A DNA stretch of 64,000 nucleotides from Granulicella sp. (GCA_025408425.1 JANXYX010000014.1:1-64000); one strand, 5' to 3'. Positions 55,600-64,000 are shown, counted from the stretch's first letter. The notes: generated from the sequence alone by a model not told the origin. Program-made: numbers and translations.

Positions 55600-55835
55600 A
55601 CTGCAAACACGTATGGGATCATATCTCCGAGTATTTGGATGGAACGCTTGATCCAGAGATGCTGGACCAAGTAAAAAAGCACCTTGAGCACTGTGAAATC
55701 TGCTCCGCGGTTCTTGATTCGACCAGAAATATTTTGATTCTGACTGCTGATGATCGCACCTTTTCACTGCCGGTGGGATTCAGCGAACGACTTCACGATC
55801 GGCTCGAACAGGCGCTGCGAAACCCGCCGGATTGA
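55590..55835 (+). CDS. zf-HC2 anti-sigma factor
   Basis: 81-residue soluble anti-sigma factor with a zinc-binding zf-HC2 motif: NCKHVWDHISEYLDGTLD at the start and KKHLEHCEICSAVLDS (HxxxCxxC) at about 28-45. It lacks a membrane helix, so it would sequester the sigma factor in the cytosol and release it on redox or metal stress acting on the Cys/His site. The ATG follows GGAGG and overlaps the sigma gene by ten bases. Confidence 0.88.
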   Translation: MVLNCKHVWDHISEYLDGTLDPEMLDQVKKHLEHCEICSAVLDSTRNILILTADDRTFSLPVGFSERLHDRLEQALRNPPD

Positions 55836-55965
55836 TTAGAGATGGAAGGTCATTTAGGACGGATGGGATGAACCCGAATATTTAAATTTGGGGTAGCGAA
55901 GAGCCAGGTCTAGCTACTGGTCTAGCGTCGCTGTCTATCGATATGGCCGCACTATAATTGCAGCC

Positions 55966-56430
55966 ATGTCTGATTCTTCTAAGACGGCAATGAACAGCTC
56001 TGACGGAGTGACCACCGAAGAAGGTGGTCGTGGGCGCACATTTTCGGCTTTGGCCTGGACTGGTCTTATCTTTGCTTTTCTGCAGAGTATCTGCACTGTG
56101 ATGGTTGCGCTAGGCGGAGCGCGGCTTTTGCTTAGCCTGCTGTCATTGGCGGCGGCATCGTCCGTGTTTGCGCGTATGAACGCATTTCATCGCGTCGGAC
56201 TGAGAATTCCGATGCTTTTGTTCGCCTGCGTCGGAGCGATTCTGAACCTGATTGTTGTGGCGCAGGTTCGCAGGCTACGCAACCGGCCGTCCGCACGCTG
56301 GAGATTGGACGTGTCTTCGCTGGCGACGAAGTTGAGGCAAGAGCGCTGGCAGATTGTTCTTTCGGTTGTGACTCTCGTACTGGTGGTGGTGGAAGAAGCG
56401 TTACATCGGAAGTATGACCACATCTGGTAG
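55966..56430 (+). CDS. Small membrane protein, unknown function
   Basis: 154 residues. A polar N-terminus (SSKTAMNSSDG) is followed by hydrophobic segments near residues 30-65, 78-96 and 122-145, and a basic C-terminal end. I recognise no family. It lies 130 bp after the anti-sigma gene and converges on hemG. Its inclusion in the bufferin regulon is uncertain. Confidence 0.5.
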   Translation: MSDSSKTAMNSSDGVTTEEGGRGRTFSALAWTGLIFAFLQSICTVMVALGGARLLLSLLSLAAASSVFARMNAFHRVGLRIPMLLFACVGAILNLIVVAQVRRLRNRPSARWRLDVSSLATKLRQERWQIVLSVVTLVLVVVEEALHRKYDHIW

Positions 56431-56456
56431 CGGAGTTTGATTCGTCAGTGCGGTCG

Positions 56457-57872
56457 CTATTGCACTGAGTCTCGTGCCGCCTGTCGCGCGTCACGCACCA
56501 GATCGGGCAGACCCACGCCGCGATATCCGTTGCCCAGCAACCAAAGCCCTGGCATCTGACTGACACATTGGTCCAACTCCGCCATCCGCTCGAGATGGCC
56601 TATGGAGTACTGGGGAAGGCTGCGTGGCAAGCGACGGACCGAAGTGATTTCAGGTTCGGGCAGCGGGCCTAGGATACGGGCAAGTTCGAGGCGGGCAACT
56701 GAGGCGATTTCGTCATTGGTGCATCGCATGAGGCGCTCTGCTGCTGCTCCGCCGAAGAAGGCGCGGATGAGCCGCCCACCCTCGGGAACTCGTCCACTGT
56801 ATTTTTGGTCGACGAAGGTGCATGCTAGCAAGCGGCTGGAGGAACCGGATGGCACCAGGAAACCAAAGCCTGCCGGGAGGGGCAACTTTGTCGCGTCAGG
56901 GAATCCGAACGCTGCGACAACGGCAGAGCTTGCATCCATGTCGAGCAGTGCGGCGGCGCGCTGATTGAGTGGGGCCATGAGGGTGCGGGTAACGTGCGCG
57001 GGAGTCGCGATCATGACGGCATCGAAGTGTTCGGGAGTAATGCGGCCCCCGGCAGATCGGCTTACGGTCCATCCGCTGCTGTCGTGAGCGACTGCGACGA
57101 CTTCAGTTCCAAGTCGAACCCAAGCGATGGGGATGGTTGCGATCATGCGGTCAACGAGTGTTGCGACTCCGCTGCGCAAGGAGGTGAAGAGTGATGTCTT
57201 CTTGCCGGGGCGAGTTGCGTTGCGAGCCTGAACGCCGGCGATGAGGCTGCCGTGTTCTTGCTCCATGGCGACGAACGGCGCCATGACGGCGCGAACGCTG
57301 AGGGTGGTGACATTGCCTCCGAGGACTCCGCTGAGCAGAGGAGCTCCGATCTTTTCCAGTACTTCATCGCCGAAGTGGCGACGGACAAAATCGGCTACGC
57401 TTTCGTCGCTGGCGGGGGCGTGGGTACGGAGCTCTTCTGCGCGGTTCAACTCGTCGTGGTAGGCGCGCTTGGCTTCGGCGGAGAAGAGTTCCGAGGCGTC
57501 CATCGCGTCGAGGTCTCCTGGCACCATCATGCGCATGCCATCGGGCATGGCCTGGAGGGTGCCGACGGAGTCGGGGGAGGCGCCGATAAGGACGTAGGTT
57601 CTGCGGTGCGCGTCGCTGGAGGGAAGGATCTCGTCGCCGAGGCCGAGTTCTTCGGCTAGCTCCTGGGCCCAGGGCTTTTCGGTTACCCAGCCGTCCGGGC
57701 CGCCCTCGATGATGTAATGGCCCTCGCGGGTAGTCTGGACGGTTCCCCCGAGACGCCCGGAGGCCTCGAAGAGCACTGCTTCGACCTGTGCCCCTTCGCG
57801 TGCGAGCTTTGCGAGCTCATATGCTGCAGTGACGCCGGCAAATCCTCCCCCGATAATGGCAATCCGTTTCAT
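56457..57872 (-). CDS. hemG: Protoporphyrinogen oxidase (HemY/HemG type)
   Basis: 471-residue FAD enzyme making protoporphyrin IX in haem synthesis, cytosolic or membrane-associated. The N-terminal dinucleotide motif is IAIIGGGFAGVTAAYELAK, followed by EASGRLGG and YIIEGGPDGWV. The middle region SGVLGGNVTTLSVRAV and the C-terminal GLWLLGNGYRGVGLPDLVRD complete the family pattern. I chose ATG 57872, with GAGAG just upstream, over TTG 57884. It follows hemH with a 12-bp gap, so the two form an operon carrying the last two steps of haem synthesis. Confidence 0.9.
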   Translation of the reverse strand: MKRIAIIGGGFAGVTAAYELAKLAREGAQVEAVLFEASGRLGGTVQTTREGHYIIEGGPDGWVTEKPWAQELAEELGLGDEILPSSDAHRRTYVLIGASPDSVGTLQAMPDGMRMMVPGDLDAMDASELFSAEAKRAYHDELNRAEELRTHAPASDESVADFVRRHFGDEVLEKIGAPLLSGVLGGNVTTLSVRAVMAPFVAMEQEHGSLIAGVQARNATRPGKKTSLFTSLRSGVATLVDRMIATIPIAWVRLGTEVVAVAHDSSGWTVSRSAGGRITPEHFDAVMIATPAHVTRTLMAPLNQRAAALLDMDASSAVVAAFGFPDATKLPLPAGFGFLVPSGSSSRLLACTFVDQKYSGRVPEGGRLIRAFFGGAAAERLMRCTNDEIASVARLELARILGPLPEPEITSVRRLPRSLPQYSIGHLERMAELDQCVSQMPGLWLLGNGYRGVGLPDLVRDARQAARDSVQ

Positions 57873-57884
57873 GGTGTCTCTCAA

Positions 57885-58925
57885 TTATGCGGAAGGAGTT
57901 GTTATTTCATCGACTGAAGCTTTGTATTTTCCGGAGGCCACTTCGGCGAGAGCTTTAGCCAGAATTGGGGAGTCGTTGAGGCTTTCGGCGCGCCAGAGCT
58001 TGAGGCCTAGCTCATGTGCGGTCTCTTTGAAGGCGATGTCGATGTCGTAGAGGATTTCTACGTGGTCGCAGAGGAAACCGATGGGCTGCATGACGACTCC
58101 GACGTGGCCTTCTTCTTTGAGGGCTTTGAGGGTTTCCTCGACAGTGGGGCCGATCCATGGGCCGCCGCTGATGCCCTGACTTTGGAAAGCGAAGCACCAG
58201 TCGCGCTCGTGGAAGCCGACGACGGCGAGGCAGTCTGCGACAAGCTGGGCGGTACGTTTTGCTTCGACTGGGTAGGGGTCGGGGGAGGCTTGTGCGGGGG
58301 TGCCGGGGCGTGCTCCTGCGACGGATGCTTCGCCGGTCATGATGGTGCGACAGGGGACAGAGTGGGCGGTGAAGAGAACGGGGACGCGGCGGCCGGATTC
58401 GGCACAGGCCTGAGCCCAGACGGGCCAGAGTTTTTCTGCGAAGGCTTGCGCGAGGAGTGGGTGTTCGGCCCAGCCGGCGACGAACTCGACTTCCATGCCT
58501 GCGGCTGCGGCCATGAGGGCTCTGCGGTAGAGGCCGACACTGGTGCGGGAGTTCTGCGGTGCGAGGCAGATTGCCTTGATTTTCTGGACGCCGTCGGCGC
58601 GCATCTGGGCGACGACATCGGCGATATAGGGGTGCCAGTTGCGCATTCCGACGTAGACACGGGAGGTTCCGAGGGCTTCCTGGAGGAGGGTGCCCTGTAG
58701 GAGGGTCCAGCGGGTGAGCGGCGGGCCTTCGGGAAGTGGCTCGTCCTTGAGGCCGATCTCGGCGTAGCGATGCTGGAGTTCCTTGACGATCTCGTCGGGG
58801 AGGCCTCGGCCGCCGGTGACTTTGGTGAGATATTCGGCCATTTCGCCGAGGACGTCGGGCGTGCCGTGGGCGAGGAGGAGGATTGCGGAGTGGTTCGGGA
58901 TTGCTGGATTCATCGCTGCTGCCAT
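57885..58925 (-). CDS. hemH: Ferrochelatase
   Basis: 346-residue enzyme inserting Fe(II) into protoporphyrin IX. Motifs include AILLLAHGTPD near the N-terminus, SRVYVGMRNWHPYIADVV, VPVLFTAHSVPCRTI with the catalytic His, and WCFAFQSQGISGGPWIGPTVEE. The ATG at 58925 lies directly at the end of a dispersed 185-bp intergenic element whose last bases (ggtataccatgg) include it; an internal ATG four codons later is a possible alternative. First gene of the hemH-hemG pair. Confidence 0.93.
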   Translation of the reverse strand: MAAAMNPAIPNHSAILLLAHGTPDVLGEMAEYLTKVTGGRGLPDEIVKELQHRYAEIGLKDEPLPEGPPLTRWTLLQGTLLQEALGTSRVYVGMRNWHPYIADVVAQMRADGVQKIKAICLAPQNSRTSVGLYRRALMAAAAGMEVEFVAGWAEHPLLAQAFAEKLWPVWAQACAESGRRVPVLFTAHSVPCRTIMTGEASVAGARPGTPAQASPDPYPVEAKRTAQLVADCLAVVGFHERDWCFAFQSQGISGGPWIGPTVEETLKALKEEGHVGVVMQPIGFLCDHVEILYDIDIAFKETAHELGLKLWRAESLNDSPILAKALAEVASGKYKASVDEITTPSA

Positions 58926-59108
58926 GGTATACCCCCTCCCCGGGTAAAAAGTGCTAAAGTCTTCGAAACAGATACTTTAGGTCTGGACTGCGGGTGTACT
59001 TGAGGTGGCAAAATGAAAGCCCGGCTGGGTGCCGGGCCTTTGCTTTGACCTTCAGATGATTATAGCGGTGGTTGTCTAAGGCTAGAACTTGTCAAGGGTG
59101 GAAGTTCT
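58924..59108. repeat. Structured dispersed intergenic element, copy 1
   Basis: About 185 bp between hemH and the acyl-CoA synthetase gene. Left to right: atggtatacc, a cccgggtaaaaagtgctaaa block, a tttaggtctggact block, a terminator-like hairpin (gcccggc/gccgggc, 59019-59037) with U-rich flanks, and a final hairpin agaactt/aagttct (59084-59108) with loop gtcaagggtgg. The copy at 61877-62046 shares all blocks, with the same order and spacing, and the last stem has changed sequence while keeping pairing. Confidence 0.8.
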
Positions 59109-59209
59109 GTGCCGGGATGAAAGTGCCGGGACCCTTTTCGTGGGATCAACGCTTAGAGCAGTTCGGTTCTCTGTTGTAGAGAGGGTGGAGTCACCAAGGT
59201 AGTTTGATT

Positions 59210-61822
59210 TTAAGATGACGCGGCTTGTCCGACGAGGTTGGCGACTGCCTTATGGAGTTGGAGGGTCAGGGTGGCTGGATCGGTTGTTTCAGTGATTGCG
59301 ATGGGGGAGCCGACGTGGATGGTGAGGTGGCCGGAGCGGAGCCAGTGGCCGGTTTTGCGCATCTCACCCAGGCCGATGAGGGCTATGGGGAGCACTGGCA
59401 CTTGCGAGTCGTGGGCGAGGATGCCGATGCCGGGTCGAAAGGGCTGTAGCTCTCCGGTGCTGCTGCGCTGGCCTTCGGGAAAGACCAGGACAGAGTAGTT
59501 GCGGTCGAGCGCCTCGCCTGCATGGGCGAAGCTTCTGCGGAAGCCACGCAGGCTTGGGAGTGGAAAGGTGTCGAAGAGGGCGGTCAGTATCAAGTATGCG
59601 AGCGGGGCGAGAGCGTTCTGGTACCAACTGCCCTGGTTGCGGGCCTTGCGATAGTCGAGCAACATTTCTCCGGACATTGCGATAGCGATGCGGCGGCGCA
59701 GTGGAGGGGGCAGGGCGTAGAGGACGAGGGCTCCGTCGTAGGCAGTGACGTGATTCGCGATGAGCAGGAAGGGGCCGTCGGGGAGAGTGGTGAAGTCGCA
59801 CACGATTTTGGGCGCGGTGAGCAGCCAGATGAGGGGACGCAGGACGAGTTCGACGAAGAGGATGCGGAGAATCTGGATGGGCTTGGCCCAGGGCCAGTGG
59901 GGGTAGATGTGCTCGTCAGTATCAGGGGTTGAAGGCTGTTGAAGATTCTGCGGTGAGGTGGCTGGTTGTTGTGTCAGGTCTGTGGGTTTGGGGAGAGGCG
60001 TGGTGTAGCCGGCTGGTGCGCGTGAGATCAGGTTGCGGAGTTGTCCGAGGGTCTCGATCTGGGGGATGGCGTCGTCGGAGAGTTCGACGCCGAGTTGTTG
60101 GTCGAGGAGCGATTGCAACTGGACTCGTCCGAGGCTGTCGAGATGGAGGTCCTCGGACAGGCGCTGGCTGTCGTCGTTGCTGGTGACGGTCTGACCTGTG
60201 ACGGATGCGATCAGGGTGAGAAGCGTGTCGTTGGGGGTGCCGTTGATTGCGTTGGGTGACTGGTTGCGATTGGTGAGGGTCGCGCAGGCCCAGTCGGAGA
60301 CTTTGCGGCGCAGGAGCTTGCCGGTTGAGGTGTAGGGGAGATTGGGCTCGGGCCAACGAAGGACGTGACGAATCTGTTGGAATGCGGCTAACTGTTGGTT
60401 TGCGCGGCTGATGGCGGTCTGGAGTTCGGTGGCGCTGCCGTTGAAGAGGACGACGGCGACTGGCTCGGGGCCGGCGGTGATGTCGCATGGTACGACTGCG
60501 CAGTATCGGACGCCTGGCTGGTCTGCGACTGCTTTTTCAAGATCGGCGGGATGGATTTTCATGCCGGAGGCGGTGACGATGACGTCTCCCTTTCTGCCGA
60601 CGAAGCGGAGTTCGCCCTTGGCGTCGCGTTCGGCGAGGTCGCCGGTTGCGAGCCACTCTTGTTGGCGCGGCTGCATCGTTCCGTGTTGCCAGGTGGCAGG
60701 GGAGAGCATGTCGCCGCGGACGAGGATCTCTCCGTTTTCGAGACGGAGTTCGCGGCCGGGGAGGATTTTTCCGATGGTGCCGCGACCGATGCGGAAGGGA
60801 TGGTTGAGCGTGACGAGCGCGGCGGTCTCGGTGAGTCCGTAGCCCTGGATGAGCGCGAAGTTGAGGGTGTTCCAGAAGGCTTCGAGGTCTGGGGGGAGAG
60901 TTGCTCCGCCGCAGATGAAGGCCCAGAATTTGAGGCCGAAGGCGCGATGGATGCGACGGAATGTCCACCAGCGTTTCCATGCTGGGAGGCGCTGGGATGG
61001 TTCGAGTTTCAGGTTGAGTTCGGGGAAGCGATTGATCACGTAGGCGCGAAGGAGATGCAGGACGCGGGGGACGGCGATGAGGACTGTGATGCGCTCGCGG
61101 CGGATTTCTTCGACCATGTGGGCGGGCTCTAGGTGGATGTCGAAGTGCAGCTCGGCGGCGAGGAGAGCGGGGATGTAGAGGCCCATGAACTGTCCGAAGA
61201 CGTGGCTCAATGGGAGGGTGTGGAGGAAGCGGAGCGGGTGGAAGAGGCGCTCGTACTTGAGGTATTTCTGCATCTCGGTTTCGATGGGAGTGAGGCTGGC
61301 AAGGACGTTGCGATGGGTGTGGACGATTCCTTTGGGTTCGGAGGTGGTGCCGGAGGTGAAGACGATTTGGAATGGAGTGTCGGGGGTGATCTCGGGGCTT
61401 GGTTCGAACAGGGGATGTTGCGGCAATGTTTGTTGGAAGTTGGAGAAGGAGAGTTGCGGGGTTGTGGAGTTGAGGGTGCTCAGCAAGGTTGCATCGCCGA
61501 CAATAAGTTTAGGAGTTGTGTCTGTAACGACGTGGGTTGCGAACTCTAATGATCCGGCGGCATCCAGCGGGACCGCGACGATACCGCGCAGGAGGCAGCC
61601 GAAGAAGGCTGCGACCCACTCTGCGGAGCTCTCTCCCCAGAGGATGACGCGCTCGCCGGGAGCGATGTTGCGATGTTGCAGTTCGGTGGCGAAGCGGGCG
61701 GCTAGAGTTGCGAGTTCAATGTAGGTTGTGCGGTAGGTTCGGTTGCCGCGATGCAGTGCGATTGCCGTTTGATTGCCATGACGGCGGAAGTCCTCGACGA
61801 GACTCGCAAGATGCGTGCGCAT
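59210..61822 (-). CDS. Acyl-CoA synthetase / ACP / acyltransferase fusion
   Basis: 870 residues in three parts. An AMP-binding enzyme (about 1-500; FTSGTTSEPKGIVHTH, IQGYGLTETAAL, ATGDLAERD) would activate a fatty acid. A carrier domain (about 535-600) carries the phosphopantetheine site S563 in LHLDSLG. A PlsC-type acyltransferase (about 670-860) has NHVTAYD (H691, D696) and FPEGQRS. Together they could load, carry and transfer an acyl group to a lysophospholipid-type acceptor in one protein, like the Aas fusion but with an internal carrier. Copies of a dispersed intergenic element lie on both sides. Confidence 0.87.
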   Translation of the reverse strand: MRTHLASLVEDFRRHGNQTAIALHRGNRTYRTTYIELATLAARFATELQHRNIAPGERVILWGESSAEWVAAFFGCLLRGIVAVPLDAAGSLEFATHVVTDTTPKLIVGDATLLSTLNSTTPQLSFSNFQQTLPQHPLFEPSPEITPDTPFQIVFTSGTTSEPKGIVHTHRNVLASLTPIETEMQKYLKYERLFHPLRFLHTLPLSHVFGQFMGLYIPALLAAELHFDIHLEPAHMVEEIRRERITVLIAVPRVLHLLRAYVINRFPELNLKLEPSQRLPAWKRWWTFRRIHRAFGLKFWAFICGGATLPPDLEAFWNTLNFALIQGYGLTETAALVTLNHPFRIGRGTIGKILPGRELRLENGEILVRGDMLSPATWQHGTMQPRQQEWLATGDLAERDAKGELRFVGRKGDVIVTASGMKIHPADLEKAVADQPGVRYCAVVPCDITAGPEPVAVVLFNGSATELQTAISRANQQLAAFQQIRHVLRWPEPNLPYTSTGKLLRRKVSDWACATLTNRNQSPNAINGTPNDTLLTLIASVTGQTVTSNDDSQRLSEDLHLDSLGRVQLQSLLDQQLGVELSDDAIPQIETLGQLRNLISRAPAGYTTPLPKPTDLTQQPATSPQNLQQPSTPDTDEHIYPHWPWAKPIQILRILFVELVLRPLIWLLTAPKIVCDFTTLPDGPFLLIANHVTAYDGALVLYALPPPLRRRIAIAMSGEMLLDYRKARNQGSWYQNALAPLAYLILTALFDTFPLPSLRGFRRSFAHAGEALDRNYSVLVFPEGQRSSTGELQPFRPGIGILAHDSQVPVLPIALIGLGEMRKTGHWLRSGHLTIHVGSPIAITETTDPATLTLQLHKAVANLVGQAASS

Positions 61823-61876
61823 AGCTGGCGGCTTTGTTTTTGAGAAGCAGGGGCCGAGTGATACTTTGCTGCCGTC

Positions 61877-62046
61877 ATGGTATACCCTACCCGGGTAAAA
61901 AGTGCTAAAATATTCTAAATAGAGGCTTTAGGTCTGGACTTGATCTGGTCAAAAGGAGCAAAACGAAGGCCCGGCTGGGTGCCGGGCCTTTGCTTTTATT
62001 ATCGTGGGGGGGGTGTCAGGGGCGGAGCTTGTCAAGGGCACTCCGC
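61877..62046. repeat. Structured dispersed intergenic element, copy 2
   Basis: About 170 bp between the acyl-CoA synthetase fusion and korB. Contains the same blocks as copy 1: atggtatacc, cccgggtaaaaagtgctaaa, tttaggtctggact, a hairpin ggcccggc/gccgggcc followed by tttgctttt, and a final gcggag/ctccgc hairpin (62022-62046) with the loop core ttgtcaaggg also present in copy 1. Compensatory change in the stem suggests selection for the fold. Confidence 0.8.
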
Positions 62047-62074
62047 AAAGTGTCCATGGCATGACGCACGTGAT

Positions 62075-62971
62075 CTACATCAACTCATCGATGAAAGATT
62101 TAGCGACGTCCGCGGGCATGCGGATGTCCTGCTTGACTAGCGCGCCCTTGGCTAAGACCGGCTCTGCTCCGTGCAGGGTGGGCAGATCGTTTCGCTCAAA
62201 GAAACGTCCGATGGGGATCTCGTCGCCCCACTGAAGCGACTTCTCCATGGCTGCGATCCAATCCGAGGGATCGTAAGAGGGGTTGTCCTCAAGCTTTTTT
62301 ACGCGCGGTCGGAACCACTGGAAGGTGTTGTCGTGGTTGTAGGTGACGCAGGGGCTGAAGACATCTATAAACGAAAATCCCTTGTGCTCGATCCCGCGTT
62401 TTATCAACTCGGTGAGGTGTTTTTGATCACCAGTGAAGCCGCGACCGACAAAGGTTGCTCCCGCCGCGAGGGCGAGAGAGATGGGATTCAATGGGGTCTC
62501 AATGTTCCCGAAGGGCATGCTTTTGGTCTTCATCCCGACGCGACTGGTGGGCGACGTCTGGCCTGTCGTGAGCCCATAGACCTGGTTATCCAATACGAGA
62601 TAAAGCAGGTCGACGTTGCGACGCGTGGTGTGTACGAAGTGTCCGCAACCAATGCCGAAGCCGTCGCCATCACCACCCGTGACCAATACGGTCATGTCGT
62701 GATTTGCCATCTTCAGCCCCGTCGCGACCGGCAGAGACCGGCCATGCAGCGTGTGCATGCCGTAGGTGTCAATGTATCCGGGAAAGTTGGACGAGCATCC
62801 GATGCCACTGACTGTTGCCACCTGATGATTGGGGATCTGCAGCTCAACCAAGGCCTTCTGAACCGCGGCGAGCACGCCAAAATGTCCGCATCCAGGGCAC
62901 CAGTCAGGATCGACCTTGCCCTTATAGTCGGCCATCACCATTGCCTTTGGAGTCACAATATCCGTCGCCAT
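62075..62971 (-). CDS. korB: 2-oxoacid:ferredoxin oxidoreductase, beta subunit
   Basis: 298-residue thiamine-diphosphate-binding subunit of a 2-oxoglutarate (or related 2-oxoacid) ferredoxin oxidoreductase, which decarboxylates the oxoacid to acyl-CoA and reduces ferredoxin. Visible: DWCPGCGHFGVLAAVQKAL with the first cluster Cys pair, GIGCSSNFPGYIDTYG, VTGGDGDGFGIGCGHF (TPP motif), and SPCVTYNHDNTFQWF. It follows korA by 77 bp. Substrate preference (2-oxoglutarate or branched-chain) is from family resemblance only. Confidence 0.9.
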   Translation of the reverse strand: MATDIVTPKAMVMADYKGKVDPDWCPGCGHFGVLAAVQKALVELQIPNHQVATVSGIGCSSNFPGYIDTYGMHTLHGRSLPVATGLKMANHDMTVLVTGGDGDGFGIGCGHFVHTTRRNVDLLYLVLDNQVYGLTTGQTSPTSRVGMKTKSMPFGNIETPLNPISLALAAGATFVGRGFTGDQKHLTELIKRGIEHKGFSFIDVFSPCVTYNHDNTFQWFRPRVKKLEDNPSYDPSDWIAAMEKSLQWGDEIPIGRFFERNDLPTLHGAEPVLAKGALVKQDIRMPADVAKSFIDELM

Positions 62972-63048
62972 CTTTGGTCCTCCGTGAACCGGAAAAGGAT
63001 TGCTTTCTGTGCGATAACTCTTATGTCCTAACTGCGGGAGTGCTGGGT

Positions 63049-64000
63049 CTAAACCATGATTTCGTGAACCGGGATGGAGAGCCTGGTTTTACCTGCAAGC
63101 TGCTCCTGGACTGCTTCCACAATGTGGTGAGGAAACAAGGGCTCCCCGTCGTACTTGCGAATGTGCCCCGTGGGAGTAAAGCTGGTTTCACTCCGCAAAT
63201 AACGTGCGAACTGTCCGCTGTAATTGTTCTCGACGATGATTGTGTGGCGAGCGTCGCGCAGTAAGTCGAGGATCGCGTCGCCATGCAGCGGAACGAGCCA
63301 GCGTATGGGCAGATGATTGGCGGAGATGCCGGCCTCTCGCAGAAGTTCGCAGGCCTCGTCGATAACTCCATAGGTGGAGCCCCAACCGATGAGCGTGACG
63401 TCCGCGTTAGCTGGGCCGAGGAGTTGAGGCGGCTGAATCGCTGCTGCGATGCCGATCTCCTTGCGCATGCGCTTTTCCATCATGGCGCGTCGCTTGGCGT
63501 TGTTGGTGTACTCATCGCTGATCAGGACGCCATCTTCGTCGTGTTCGTCGCTCGAGACGGTGTGGGTATAGCCGGGAATGCCAGGAATAACTCGCGGAGA
63601 GACACCGCTCTCGGTAATTTTGTACCGCTGGTACGGTTCATGATCCCCGGACCCATTTGAGGTGATGAGTTCGCCGCGATCAATGGTGGGAAAGAAGTCG
63701 AGTTCCTTCGAATCGACAGTGAGCCTTCCTTCCGCGAGGAGCAGATCGCAAAGCACGATTCCGGGGCACTGGAATTGGTCCGTCAGGTTGAAGATTTCTG
63801 GCATCAGCTTGAAGCAGTCGGCGATGTCGAGCGGGGCAGCGATGACTCTTGGGTAGTCGCCGAAGGCCGCTCCTAACATCTGCCAGAGATCTCCCTGCTC
63901 GGTCTTTGTAGGAACACCGGTGGAGGGGCCGGCGCGCTGGCAATCGATGACCACGACGGGGATCTCCGCCTGGGCCGAGAGGCCGAGGCCCTCGCTCATC
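63049..64000 (-). CDS. korA: 2-oxoacid:ferredoxin oxidoreductase, alpha subunit, N-terminus missing
   Basis: The window holds only the C-terminal 316 residues or so; the gene continues beyond the right edge. The visible part has the TPP-dependent alpha domain: VVVIDCQRAGPSTGVPTKTEQGDL, FNLTDQFQCPGIVLCD, VTLIGWGSTYGVIDEA, and the C-terminal IIVENNYSGQFARYLR. In many bacteria the gamma domain is fused at the N-terminus, which cannot be checked here. It precedes korB, and the two make the functional enzyme. Confidence 0.88.
   Translation of the reverse strand, partial: MSEGLGLSAQAEIPVVVIDCQRAGPSTGVPTKTEQGDLWQMLGAAFGDYPRVIAAPLDIADCFKLMPEIFNLTDQFQCPGIVLCDLLLAEGRLTVDSKELDFFPTIDRGELITSNGSGDHEPYQRYKITESGVSPRVIPGIPGYTHTVSSDEHDEDGVLISDEYTNNAKRRAMMEKRMRKEIGIAAAIQPPQLLGPANADVTLIGWGSTYGVIDEACELLREAGISANHLPIRWLVPLHGDAILDLLRDARHTIIVENNYSGQFARYLRSETSFTPTGHIRKYDGEPLFPHHIVEAVQEQLAGKTRLSIPVHEIMV

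Noticed and set aside
61520-61555. ECF-like boxes (tctgtaacg ... tctaa) inside the acyl-CoA synthetase gene
   Set aside because: The spacing is 15 instead of 17, it lies antisense within coding sequence and no gene follows.

Overview
The window reads as chromosomal DNA of an Acidobacteriota, most likely a Terriglobales/Acidobacteriaceae member (Granulicella/Edaphobacter/Terriglobus type). This is inferred from family content: an Oar-like TonB-dependent receptor of about 1,100 residues with an N-terminal carboxypeptidase-regulatory-like domain, a DUF6599-type secreted protein, tiny PExPT-type C-terminal sorting-signal proteins, an acidobacterial Rhs tip, and GC-rich, strongly G-skewed coding strands in the first 18 kb.

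Layout. (1) 0.5-8.9 kb: a DUF429-like protein overlapping a CDP-alcohol phosphatidyltransferase, then alaS, a TPR/AMIN/Amidase_3 cell-wall amidase and a secreted DUF6599-type protein. (2) 9-11 kb: very small features: a promoter/terminator-bounded candidate small RNA, two tandem PExPT mini-proteins, two unlisted tiny membrane ORFs and tRNA-Thr. (3) 11-18.9 kb: a MerR/TPR protein, an acyl-CoA dehydrogenase, an MFS transporter, a hydroxylaminobenzene-mutase-like protein, an YheT hydrolase overlapping a DUF72 gene, a DUF4112 protein, and tRNA-Arg, tRNA-His and tRNA-Pro. (4) 19-21 kb: an accessory patch beside tRNA-Pro with an orphan Rhs tip, a possible immunity membrane protein and a mobilisation-gene remnant. 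(5) 21-27 kb: a CzcCBA-type heavy-metal efflux operon. (6) 27-31 kb: an acyltransferase, a DUF2264 protein and a pair made of a reaction-centre-type cytochrome c and a Met/His-rich secreted protein.

(7) 32-46 kb is the most unusual part. A TonB receptor is followed on the same strand by a 73-residue secreted peptide, a DUF885 lipoprotein, three tandem M20-family lipoproteins that all lack two canonical metal ligands, and a tightly coupled MacB-type ABC ATPase with two permeases, closed by an intrinsic terminator. It looks like one unit for uptake, hydrolysis and export of a peptide-like compound. I do not know a described system with this layout.

(8) 46-51.6 kb: a tandem glycine riboswitch precedes sdaA and gcvP, followed by a GAF-ANTAR regulator. 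(9) 51.8-55.8 kb: a bufferin-type copper RiPP locus (Cys-rich precursor, DUF692 oxidase, DUF2063 partner, ECF sigma/anti-sigma) with a divergent DoxX gene. The divergent genes carry identical promoter boxes with identical spacing, a likely recognition site for the local sigma factor. (10) 56-64 kb: hemH-hemG, a three-domain acyl-CoA synthetase/ACP/acyltransferase protein, and korB plus partial korA. Two copies of a 170-185 bp structured intergenic element flank the acyl-CoA synthetase gene.
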